Of a stretch of DNA of 15,190 nt, positions 1 to 5,144 are shown one piece after another (positions within the stretch are counted from its first letter, which is position 1; each line of letters begins with the position of its first letter). The stretch is taken from positions 1-15,190 of the forward strand of contig JBGTBD010000032.1 of the NCBI GenBank assembly GCA_041749475.1. Reading direction: 5' to 3'. The notes beneath the pieces were generated by a model. It was not told the DNA's origin, searched no databases, and worked only from the letters and a program-made list of their open reading frames with translations. A program made the position numbers and the translations under genes. Origin of the DNA: JBGTBD01 sp041749475 (lineage in GTDB: Bacteria > Pseudomonadota > Alphaproteobacteria > Rickettsiales > UBA998).

Positions 1-184
1 TTTCCCATGCTTTCAGGTTCTCGCGGTCAAGCAGGATGACCAGATCGTCATAGCTGCGCAGGCCCAGTTGGGCGATGGCTTGCTTTTCCGATAGCAGTCC
101 GCGCGCATAGGCTTCGAGGACGCCGCGCTGGAGGTCTTCCAGTTGGGCTTTTTGCTTACTTCGTGTGAGCAACGTGGTGGTCAA
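1..184 (-). CDS. Truncated small protein, UPF0175-like (start only)
   Basis: Reading frame on the minus strand that begins inside the window and runs off the left edge; 61 codons are visible. The start is a TTG, chosen because AGGAGA lies 7 nt upstream and no ATG or GTG is available in that frame. The visible protein begins MTTTLLTRSKQKAQLEDLQ and continues with a helical stretch containing EAYARGLLSEKQAIAQLGL and SYDDLVILLDREN. That pattern (short helix, GLLSEKQA, helix ending in a 'DDLVILLDRE' segment) resembles the C-terminal part of UPF0175 proteins, small helix-turn-helix-like proteins often considered antitoxins. The family call is from memory of the pattern only. A PIN-type toxin partner would lie beyond the left edge, if present. 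The gene is divergent from the phage tail gene at 297. Confidence 0.5.
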   Translation of the reverse strand, partial: MTTTLLTRSKQKAQLEDLQRGVLEAYARGLLSEKQAIAQLGLRSYDDLVILLDRENLKAWE

Positions 185-247
185 TGTATCTTCTCCTTTG
201 AGGAAGGTGTTTTTTTCTCCTTCCCGTGTGTTTGCCCGCTTGTATCA

Positions 248-262
248 TTAACAACTCATTAA
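248..262. promoter_or_regulatory. Perfect CtrA-type box TTAA-N7-TTAA
   Basis: TTAA at 248-251, seven bases, TTAA at 259-262, followed by G. This is the full consensus known for the alphaproteobacterial master regulator CtrA. It sits in the 112-bp divergent region between the UPF0175-like gene and the DUF2793 phage gene, 34 bp before the ATG at 297. The site is symmetric, so it could serve either gene. Chance occurrence in 15 kb is not negligible. Confidence 0.45.
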
Positions 263-296
263 GAATATGAATCTTTTGTGACATTAAGGTAACTAA

Positions 297-1157
297 ATGG
301 CAATCACTCCCCATCTCGGCATCACCCTCATCGAACAAGCGCAGGCGCAGAAAGAGATCACGGCCAATACCGCGTTCGCACGGCTGGAATTGCTGCTCAA
401 TACCGGCCTCATCGATAAAGATATCAATACACCCCCCGGCTCCACCGTAGCGGGGGACGTCTATATCGTCGGTCCGAGTGCCGACGGGGAATGGACGGGA
501 CAGGATGGCAAGATCACCTGGTTCGACCAACTATGGCGTTTCCTTACCCCCCGCGTGGGTTGCCGTGTGTGGCTGCTGGATGAGGAGGCGTATTACGTTT
601 ATAACGGGACGGAGTGGTGGCCGCTCCTCCGCCTGGAACGGCGCGAGACGCTGGTGATTCCCGCGACCCTGCTCAGGCCTTCAGTCAGCAACGGGTGTGC
701 GGCGCTGGCGGGGGGTTCCGTCGGGGCAGGGCAGCCGTCCGTCTATACGCTCGATTTCGATGCGTCGAGCGTGGAGTATGCGGAAGTCACCTTTCCTATG
801 CCCAAGCGTTGGGATGCGGGGACGGTCTCCTTGCAGTTCCTGTGGAGTCACGCCAGCGGGTCGGCCAGTTACGGTGTGGTGTGGAACGCGCAAGTGGTAG
901 CGATAGGGGACGGGGATGGGTTCGCCATCAGTTTTCCCACTGCCACGGCTGTCAACGACGTGGGCGGGGCGGCTGATACGCTCTATACATCGCCGGAGAC
1001 GAGCGCCATCACCATCGGTAATACTCCTGCGCAGAATGATACGTTATGCCTGCGTGTCGGGCGCAATGCGACGCATGGGAGCGATACCCTTACCGTGGAT
1101 GCGCGGCTCCATGCGGTGCGGCTATTCTATACCGCAGTGCGGCCCTCCGATGACTAG
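297..1157 (+). CDS. DUF2793-domain phage/GTA tail appendage protein
   Basis: 286 residues. Residues about 5-110 match the DUF2793 pattern found in alphaproteobacterial prophages and gene transfer agent clusters: the 'ITLIEQAQAQKEITANTAFARLELLLN' type start, then 'GDVYIVG', 'GEWTGQDGKITWF', 'WRFLTPRVGCRVWLLDEEAYYVYNG'. Residues about 115-286 are a predicted beta-rich region (VEYAEVTFPMPKRWDAGTV, SLQFLWSHASG, and a terminal VDARLHAVRLFYT) of the kind seen at the C-termini of alphaphage tail appendage proteins. Probable role is in the virion tail tip or fibre rather than catalysis. Start ATG has AAGG 9 nt upstream. The last codons overlap the next gene. No frameshift is visible. Function is inferred from family context; family assignment is fairly secure. 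Confidence 0.88.
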   Translation: MAITPHLGITLIEQAQAQKEITANTAFARLELLLNTGLIDKDINTPPGSTVAGDVYIVGPSADGEWTGQDGKITWFDQLWRFLTPRVGCRVWLLDEEAYYVYNGTEWWPLLRLERRETLVIPATLLRPSVSNGCAALAGGSVGAGQPSVYTLDFDASSVEYAEVTFPMPKRWDAGTVSLQFLWSHASGSASYGVVWNAQVVAIGDGDGFAISFPTATAVNDVGGAADTLYTSPETSAITIGNTPAQNDTLCLRVGRNATHGSDTLTVDARLHAVRLFYTAVRPSDD

Positions 1158-1443
1158 CATGATGCCGCCGGATGATGCTTCTGTTCGGACGCACGAACCC
1201 GCGCAGCAGAAGCAGGATCGCCTAACTCCGCAGATTCGAGGAACGGTGGAGGATACGTTGCAGAGGCTGGGAATCGACACCACGCAACCCGCAGAGCAGC
1301 GCGCCGATATGCTCTATCTCCGACGCCTGCGCAAATGGGCGGAGGAGTTCAATCACATCGAGTTCAAGGTAGTATGTTCCATCCTGCTCTCTGCGGTGCT
1401 GTATGCGCTGTGGCAGGGGATTGTGTCGCGGTTTAAGTCGTAG
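1150..1443 (+). CDS. Small phage membrane protein with one C-terminal TM segment (DUF6127-like)
   Basis: 97 residues if it starts at the ATG at 1150, which overlaps the stop of the DUF2793 gene by 8 bp; ATGs at 1159 and 1162 are alternatives and no clear Shine-Dalgarno separates them. The N-terminal 60 residues are polar and helical (RGTVEDTLQRLGIDTTQPAE, then MLYLRRLRKWAEEF). A hydrophobic segment VVCSILLSAVLYALWQGIV follows, ending in a basic tail. The arrangement (polar helix, 'LRRLRKW', one TM) recalls small proteins located beside GTA/prophage holins, some annotated DUF6127. It may help lysis as a holin-associated protein. That role is inference from its position between a tail gene and a holin. 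The stop codon lies exactly at the start of the heptamer array. Confidence 0.7.
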   Translation: MTSMMPPDDASVRTHEPAQQKQDRLTPQIRGTVEDTLQRLGIDTTQPAEQRADMLYLRRLRKWAEEFNHIEFKVVCSILLSAVLYALWQGIVSRFKS

Positions 1444-1494
1444 GGGGTAGGGGTTAGGGGTTAGGGGTTAGGGGTTAGGGGTTAGGGGTTAGGG
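1443..1494 (+). repeat. Heptamer array (GGGGTTA)x6, G-quadruplex-capable
   Basis: Six perfect tandem copies of GGGGTTA at 1450-1491, preceded by one degenerate copy GGGGGTA (1443-1449) and followed by a partial GGG. It begins on the last base of the upstream stop codon. Seven tracts of three or more G separated by short T-rich or TTA loops satisfy the usual G-quadruplex motif on the plus strand. Confidence 0.95.
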
Positions 1495-1500
1495 TATGTT

Positions 1501-1530
1501 CTCCTTCTCCCGAGGGTAGGGGGAGAGGGT
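1501..1530. repeat. Imperfect palindrome (CTCTCCC/GGGAGAGGG type)
   Basis: CCTTCTCCC at 1503-1511 pairs with GGGAGAGGG at 1521-1529 (one mismatch, 9-nt loop). It lies about 11 nt after the heptamer array and about 26 nt before the holin start. It may act as a hairpin in the transcript. Its partner element is at 2127-2147. Confidence 0.7.
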
Positions 1531-1555
1531 ATGCGCGCACCATTAGGAGAAAGAT

Positions 1556-1993
1556 ATGATTACATTATTCGGTTCGTTGTTCGGGTTCTTCAGTGCGATG
1601 GTTCCTGAGTTGTTGCGGTTCGTCCGCGACCGGGATGACAGGGCGCACGAGATTGCGCTGTTGAAATTGCAGTTGGAGCAGGCGGCGAGTGGCCGCGCGG
1701 AACGGTTGGACGAGATCCGTCTGGAGCAAAGCGCGTCCGAACGTATCGCGCTTTACAAAACATATCACACGGGCGTGGAATGGGTGGATGCGTTGAACGG
1801 CACGGTGCGCCCGGTGCTCGCCTATGCGTTCTTTCTCTTATATGCGATCGTCAAGCTCTGGCAGTTCAGCATGGTGGACGGGGCCTTGCCGTGGACGCTG
1901 CACTCCCTCTGGGGACAAGAAGACCAGGCCATCTTCGCAGGCATCATCAGCTTCTATTTTGGCCAGCGCGCATTCCTGAAAATGCGGAAGTGA
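1556..1993 (+). CDS. Holin, GTA/prophage three-TM type
   Basis: 145 residues. A hydrophobic N-terminal segment (about 2-20, MITLFGSLFGFFSAMVPELL) is followed by a charged, probably coiled-coil helix (28-68, rich in E, R, L, Q). A second hydrophobic segment lies at about 84-104 (after NGTVRP) and a third at about 123-140 (AIFAGIISFYFGQRAF), with a basic end. This order and the 'NGTVRPVLAY' junction match the 'holin of 3TMs, for gene-transfer release' family (GTA_holin_3TM). Such proteins permeabilise the inner membrane so that the endolysin can reach the peptidoglycan. AGGAGA lies 6 nt before the ATG. The endolysin gene follows at 2212 after a repeat-rich gap, so the two probably form one lysis unit. 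Confidence 0.9.
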   Translation: MITLFGSLFGFFSAMVPELLRFVRDRDDRAHEIALLKLQLEQAASGRAERLDEIRLEQSASERIALYKTYHTGVEWVDALNGTVRPVLAYAFFLLYAIVKLWQFSMVDGALPWTLHSLWGQEDQAIFAGIISFYFGQRAFLKMRK

Positions 1994-2011
1994 TTTTTTT
2001 CTATGTATGCC

Positions 2012-2150
2012 TCTTCCACCGGGAGAGGCCGGATTCTCCTTGGAATCCGGGTGAGGGAACTTTACCGCCGCATTCCCCCTCACCCAGCTACGGCTAAACT
2101 CGCTTTTGCTCACTAAGCCTGCGCAACCCTCTCCCTCAGGGAGAGGGAAA
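2012..2150. repeat. REP-like nested palindromic element
   Basis: Non-coding stretch after the holin gene holding several exact inverted repeats: CCGGATTC (2030-2037) with GAATCCGG (2043-2050); GGGTGAGGG (2049-2057) with CCCTCACCC (2077-2085); and CCCTCTCCC (2128-2136) with GGGAGAGGG (2139-2147) around a 2-nt centre. Composition is unlike flanking genes. This type of dispersed palindromic intergenic repeat is common in proteobacterial genomes, but whether this one is multicopy cannot be seen here. Confidence 0.7.
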
Positions 2151-2160
2151 TGATTTTTCT

Positions 2161-2202
2161 CGTAACCCGTAACCCGTAACCTGTAACCTGTAACCTGTAA
2201 CC
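2161..2202 (-). repeat. Heptamer array, six copies of GGTTACR (minus strand)
   Basis: On the plus strand: three copies of CGTAACC (2161-2181) followed by three of TGTAACC (2182-2202). Read on the minus strand these are GGTTACA x3 then GGTTACG x3. The core GGTTA is shared with the array at 1450-1491, which lies in the opposite orientation; both arrays are exactly six units and 42 bp long. It ends 9 bp before the endolysin ATG, so it occupies the place where a ribosome-binding site would be expected. Confidence 0.95.
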
Positions 2203-2211
2203 AACATCATT

Positions 2212-2646
2212 ATGCGCCATATCACCTCTACCGGATATCAACTCATCATCGCCTTTGAGGGATTCTCCCCCATCCCGTACCGCTGTCCGGCGGGGTATCT
2301 CACCGTGGGGTATGGGCATGTGGTGAGGGCAGGGGAAATATTCCGGCAACCCATTTCCGCAGAGGAGGGGCGGCGGTTGCTCGAGGCCGATGTGGGGCAC
2401 GTGGAGGCGGCGGTAGTGCGGCTTATCCCCGTACCGCTGACGGACGGGCAGTTCGACGCGCTGGTCAGCTTCACCTATAATCTCGGGGCAGGGGCGTTGC
2501 AGCGCTCCAGCCTCCGGCAGAAGCTGTTGCGGGGTGAGGTAAGGGCCGCAGGAGAAGAATTCCCGCGCTGGATATATGCCGGCGGGCGGAGATTACCCGG
2601 GCTGGTCCGTCGTCGAGAAATGGAACAAAAAGTGTACAGTTCTTAA
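2212..2646 (+). CDS. Phage endolysin, GH24 lysozyme (E-C-T type)
   Basis: 144 residues, the usual size for a T4/P1-like lysozyme. It hydrolyses the MurNAc-GlcNAc bond of peptidoglycan. The catalytic region is at the N-terminus: Glu16 in AFEGF, Cys25 in YRCPAGY and Thr31 in LTVGYGH. The spacing E-x8-C-x5-T is that of lysozymes with Cys in place of the T4 Asp20, as in P1 Lyz. The C-terminal half carries FDALVSFTYNLGAGALQRSSL and a final 'PRWIYAGGRRLPGLVRRRE', both typical of the family. No signal peptide or signal-arrest-release segment is present, so export should depend on the holin upstream. No Shine-Dalgarno is visible before the ATG because the heptamer array fills that space. Translation may be weak or the start may be leaderless. 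Confidence 0.93.
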   Translation: MRHITSTGYQLIIAFEGFSPIPYRCPAGYLTVGYGHVVRAGEIFRQPISAEEGRRLLEADVGHVEAAVVRLIPVPLTDGQFDALVSFTYNLGAGALQRSSLRQKLLRGEVRAAGEEFPRWIYAGGRRLPGLVRRREMEQKVYSS

Positions 2647-2739
2647 TAAATGGTGAATTTCATCGAATTGTCACACACATTGAAGGTATCTGCAATTATA
2701 AGACACGTAATTCTAACCTGACCTAAGAAAGAATCTATT

Positions 2740-2922
2740 ATGTCTAAAACGCAATTTGAGTTTGATGTCGCTGAAGCTACTGCCCCAGTAAAGGATTGCC
2801 ACGGCAAAGAATTTAATGCAATGCATCCAGACCATCCCGATTATCCTAGTGCGCGTCGGCATTTTTCAGAGCGCATCAGAGATGAGCAAGATGCTGGTGA
2901 TTTAAGAGCTGTAGAGCGATAA
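2740..2922 (+). CDS. Unrecognised 60-residue protein
   Basis: Complete frame of 60 residues starting MSKTQFEFDVAEATAPVKD. It is polar and charged, with a central DCHGKEFNAMHPDHPDYPSA segment rich in His, Asp and Pro, and a helical, charged end (RHFSERIRDEQDAGDLRAVE). No membrane segment or signal peptide is seen. A purine-rich AAGAAAGA is about 9 nt upstream of the ATG. It lies just after the endolysin, in the same direction, with lower GC than the phage genes, and begins a group of three unknown genes. I recognise no family. It could be a real small gene or a chance frame; the ordered start spacing and sensible codon use favour a gene. Confidence 0.5.
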   Translation: MSKTQFEFDVAEATAPVKDCHGKEFNAMHPDHPDYPSARRHFSERIRDEQDAGDLRAVER

Positions 2923-2924
2923 AT

Positions 2925-2958
2925 CCTTCATTTTTCTGTAACATTCCTTCAGTATAAT
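2925..2958 (+). promoter_or_regulatory. Pho-box-like site with perfect -10, leaderless start
   Basis: The 18-mer CCTTCATTTTTCTGTAAC at 2925-2942 matches the PhoB consensus CTGTCATAWAWCTGTCAY at 13 of 18 positions. After exactly 10 nt comes a perfect -10 hexamer TATAAT (2953-2958), and after 7 nt more the ATG at 2966. The same geometry (10 nt, then 7 nt) occurs at the stronger site before the gene starting at 9499. Transcription should begin at or within a base or two of the ATG. The box match alone would be marginal; the spacing is what supports it. Confidence 0.5.
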
Positions 2959-2965
2959 CAGATTT

Positions 2966-3574
2966 ATGCATGAGCCCGATGACCCTGAAAATTATACCTT
3001 AGAGGCTGAGCCCGGGGGGTTGAGTCCTTATGAGCAGCAAAAACAGCTCAAGCGTCTTGAGGCGAAGCCACCTCCGGCTGAGGTTAGTGGCTCACCCTCT
3101 GCTATAACTGAACCAAACATTCCGCCCGGTAGTTCTAATACCGGGACTTCTGGGATTAGGGCGGCCAATGTAACTCCTGCCCAGCCTTCACCTGCCTCGG
3201 ATGAGGATCTCGCAGGTATGGGGGATGGGGTAGAACAGCCTGCTCATAAGCCCTCCACATCTTTAGCGGAATCTACAGAAAAACCTGCCTCTCAGCGTCG
3301 TATCGGGTTTGTTGAACAATATTTTCTGCCTTCAGAGCAGATTACCCTCAAAGGCATCAACGAATCCTTCCGTAGTGCCGACACCAAGCGGCTGCTATTC
3401 AAATCCAGTCTTGTTACTGCCGGGTGTGCATTGACGGGAACGGGGGCGTATCTGGCGTTCCATGAGGATGAGAAGGGCGAGACCCATAAGGTCGAAGGCG
3501 CAGCCGTCGGGCTGGCCGGGGTGGGGAGCTTCTTGCTCGGCCTCCTGATGCGCGGCAAGCCGCTTGGGATATGA
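2966..3574 (+). CDS. Unrecognised protein: disordered N-terminus, C-terminal two-TM hairpin
   Basis: 202 residues. Residues 1-110 are rich in Pro, Ser, Glu and Gly with no hydrophobic stretch and look disordered. Residues 111-143 are a possible amphipathic region (RRIGFVEQYF, then LKGINESFRSADTKR). Two hydrophobic segments follow, about 144-165 (LFKSSLVTAGCALTGTGAYLA) and 178-195 (GAAVGLAGVGSFLLGLLM), joined by a charged loop HEDEKGETHKVE and closed by a short basic tail. There is no Shine-Dalgarno; a -10 box TATAAT ends 7 nt before the ATG, so the message is probably leaderless. The neighbour at 3626 shares the C-terminal hairpin plan. I recognise no family. Tail-anchored proteins of this shape occur among secreted or membrane-inserting effectors, but nothing here proves that. 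Confidence 0.75.
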   Translation: MHEPDDPENYTLEAEPGGLSPYEQQKQLKRLEAKPPPAEVSGSPSAITEPNIPPGSSNTGTSGIRAANVTPAQPSPASDEDLAGMGDGVEQPAHKPSTSLAESTEKPASQRRIGFVEQYFLPSEQITLKGINESFRSADTKRLLFKSSLVTAGCALTGTGAYLAFHEDEKGETHKVEGAAVGLAGVGSFLLGLLMRGKPLGI

Positions 3575-3576
3575 TT

Positions 3577-3619
3577 TTCATAAAAAGTTCAAATAATCCA
3601 AGAATAAATGTGATAAAAT
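3577..3619 (+). promoter_or_regulatory. Candidate leaderless promoter with 11-bp TTCA repeats
   Basis: A -10 hexamer TAAAAT at 3614-3619 ends 6 nt before the ATG at 3626. Upstream, TTCA occurs at 3577-3580 and 3588-3591, 11 bp apart, the helical spacing of Pho-box half-sites; a third unit at 3599 would be degenerate. The best 18-mer match to the Pho box (3575-3592) is only 12 of 18, which is within chance. No Shine-Dalgarno is present. Confidence 0.3.
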
Positions 3620-3625
3620 CCTTCT

Positions 3626-4510
3626 ATGGATAATCCATCAGATGAAACAAAACTCTTGCCGCTTGCGAAAGTGGATGCTCGTGCGATTAAAGCGGAGCGT
3701 CATCTGGCTTCTATTCATGCTAAGACGGCACTATTGCATGCAGCATTAGATGCTCCCGAAGTTCCAGAAGTCATTCATTTGGAAAGTAGACGCAAAGGCT
3801 TGCGGGCCAAAAGTGCTGGCGAAGTAGAAGCAGTGGTAAACACTGCGCGTGATCTGAGTGGGAATGATGGTGCACCAGAAGGCGCGGAAATCAGGAATCT
3901 CAGTGAGAGACTCCGTCCAAAGCGCACGGGAGCGCAGCCCCTAACAGCCGAAGCCAAGCTCATAGAGCGTGTCAATAACTCGCTGGTCGCCGACAGGCAT
4001 GAATTGGTTGTCCATTATAATGTTGGGGAGCCAGAGCAGATGGCTCTGGTGCGTGGAGATGCGTCCCTAAAGCTTAGTGAGCACCCTTTATTGTGTAACC
4101 CAGAAAAAACCCCCAAAAGCATTCTTATCGCCGACACATCTTTAGTGGATGGAAGAATAAGAACGAAGTACCATTCCGTTTCCATTGCTAAAATGGACTC
4201 AACCTTCGGCAACGTCATTGCTGAAAATAGGGGATGGGTTGAGACTCTGAAGAAAGAGCTGGGCTTTGTCGAGAGCCTGAGCAATACGAGTACGGCAGAG
4301 AAAGTGTCTTTCGGATTAACCTCGGCGTTTGCCCTCATCTCATTTGCTAATGCCTACCAGCAACTCTCTAACGCTAAGGCGACTGGCCCCGATGGGGAGG
4401 AACATTATATCCCCTCTCAATTGATGTGGGGGGCGCTGAGCACGATGTTTGGCGCAGCGTTGGGTTATATGGCCCTTGCGCCGCACGTGCCTGCCTTGCG
4501 CGGGCGATAG
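3626..4510 (+). CDS. Unrecognised protein with C-terminal two-TM hairpin
   Basis: 294 residues. Residues 1-115 are helical and charged with no recognised domain. Residues 116-215 look like a compact soluble domain (LVVHYNVGEPEQMALVRGD, KSILIADTSLVDGRIRT). Two hydrophobic segments close the protein at about 226-246 (KVSFGLTSAFALISFANAY) and 266-286 (LMWGALSTMFGAALGYMALA), separated by a polar loop containing GPDGEEHY and followed by a short tail ending in RGR. No signal peptide is seen. The plan (soluble part, then membrane hairpin, then short basic end) parallels the gene at 2966, 51 bp upstream, although the sequences are not obviously similar. No Shine-Dalgarno; the start is probably leaderless. 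I recognise no family. Confidence 0.78.
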   Translation: MDNPSDETKLLPLAKVDARAIKAERHLASIHAKTALLHAALDAPEVPEVIHLESRRKGLRAKSAGEVEAVVNTARDLSGNDGAPEGAEIRNLSERLRPKRTGAQPLTAEAKLIERVNNSLVADRHELVVHYNVGEPEQMALVRGDASLKLSEHPLLCNPEKTPKSILIADTSLVDGRIRTKYHSVSIAKMDSTFGNVIAENRGWVETLKKELGFVESLSNTSTAEKVSFGLTSAFALISFANAYQQLSNAKATGPDGEEHYIPSQLMWGALSTMFGAALGYMALAPHVPALRGR

Positions 4511-4533
4511 GCCTGCCCTTCTTTTCATAAAAA

Positions 4534-4571
4534 CGACGATTTGCTGCGTTGCAGCGACGATTTATTTTTTT
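4534..4571 (+). terminator. Weak terminator-like hairpin with T-rich tail
   Basis: GCTGC (4543-4547), loop GTT, GCAGC (4551-4555), then GACGA and a T-rich run at 4561-4571. The stem is short and separated from the T-run by 5 nt, so efficiency is doubtful. The hairpin is framed by a 9-bp direct repeat CGACGATTT (4534-4542 and 4555-4563). It lies 24-61 nt after the stop of the preceding gene. Confidence 0.4.
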
Positions 4572-4754
4572 CTGATGTGTCGGAAATCATTATATATGCA
4601 TATGATTCAATCATTTATGAAATATGACGGAATTGTGACAAAAGCCCGATAAAGATCATTTTTCTCTTGCAAATAATTTTCTTGTTGTTCCTTTTGTAAT
4701 TTTGTGTTAGACCATGCGTAATAAATGATGCCGTGCCTGAAACCAATGCGTGAA

Positions 4755-4846
4755 ATGGCCAGTTTGGCTGTATTTTATAGTATTCAGGCGTTTAGCGGCC
4801 ATAAGGCTAAGGTTATGAAATAGCCAACCGTGTGAATTGCATAACC
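4755..4846 (+). other. Possible structured 5' leader of the lipoprotein gene
   Basis: Three exact pairing segments occur in 92 nt: ATGGCC (4755-4760) with GGCCAT (4797-4802); GGCTA (4805-4809) with TAGCC (4821-4825); and GGTTATG (4811-4817) with CATAACC (4840-4846). The last two are mutually exclusive because GGTTATG lies in the loop of the other and CATAACC lies outside it, so alternative folds are conceivable. It matches no riboswitch I know. Confidence 0.3.
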
Positions 4847-4897
4847 CAAGGCCCATGAACGGGAAATCCATGGTGATTTTCCACGAAGGAGAGTAGT

Positions 4898-5143
4898 ATG
4901 TTGAACGCAGTATTCGATACTGGGATTCACTCCCCGAACGGTATCCGCTCCGCGTGGTCCAAGCATAAGCGCGGGATCATGGTAGGGCTAGCATCGGCAG
5001 TGGTAATGCTGGTGCTGACCGGGTGCGGCGGATTCTCCACCACGTCGCCGACGGGGGAAATGTCCGTCCCGCAAGCGGTGACGCCTGGCGTGGGCGGCGC
5101 TTCGGGCGCTATCCACACTCTCAACGGCAATCTCGTCTGGTAA
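4898..5143 (+). CDS. Small lipoprotein
   Basis: 81 residues. After an unusually long polar N-region (MLNAVFDTGIHSPNGIRSAW, then SKHKRG) comes a hydrophobic segment IMVGLASAVVMLVLTGCGGF with lipobox LTGC, the Cys being the likely lipidated residue. The mature part is about 40 residues, Thr/Ser/Gly/Pro-rich, with no recognised domain. GAAGGAGAG lies just upstream of the ATG at 4898, which fixes that start; an internal ATG at 4979 would give a conventional short signal peptide but has no Shine-Dalgarno. The product should be membrane-anchored on the outer side of the inner membrane or in the outer membrane. Its stop is one base from the stop of the convergent hflX gene. Function unknown. Confidence 0.7.
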   Translation: MLNAVFDTGIHSPNGIRSAWSKHKRGIMVGLASAVVMLVLTGCGGFSTTSPTGEMSVPQAVTPGVGGASGAIHTLNGNLVW

Positions 5144-5144
5144 G

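Larger units (their letters stand above)
4511..4897. other. 387-bp region without a gene
   Basis: AT-rich stretch between the hairpin-protein gene and the lipoprotein. It holds the weak terminator (4534-4571), an AT-rich inverted repeat AATCAT/ATGATT (around 4585-4607), an isolated Pho-box-like 18-mer on the minus strand (4624-4641), and pairing segments in the presumed leader of the lipoprotein (4755-4846). Short frames crossing it have no ribosome-binding site or plausible protein. I see no confident promoter for the downstream gene. Confidence 0.6.

Noticed and set aside
263..285. Pho-box-like sequence on the minus strand before the UPF0175-like gene
   Set aside because: About 11 of 18 matches, a level expected many times by chance in 15 kb on two strands.
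916..1149. Upstream extension of the small membrane protein frame through the DUF2793 gene
   Set aside because: It overlaps a well-supported gene in another frame; the translation is Arg/Ser/Pro-rich and lacks a family match. Only the part from 1150 on looks like protein.
1450..2202. Heptamer arrays as a CRISPR or telomere
   Set aside because: Units are contiguous with no spacers and far too short for CRISPR; the replicon shows no sign of an end here.
2669..2705. Pho-type half-sites before the 60-residue gene at 2740
   Set aside because: TTGTCA and a TATAAG occur, but the 18-mer matches the consensus at only about 8 positions and spacing to a sigma70-type -35 is wrong.
4449..4652. Short plus-strand frame after the hairpin-protein gene
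   Set aside because: Overlaps the end of the real gene in another frame, then runs through the terminator-like hairpin; no ribosome-binding site and no plausible product.
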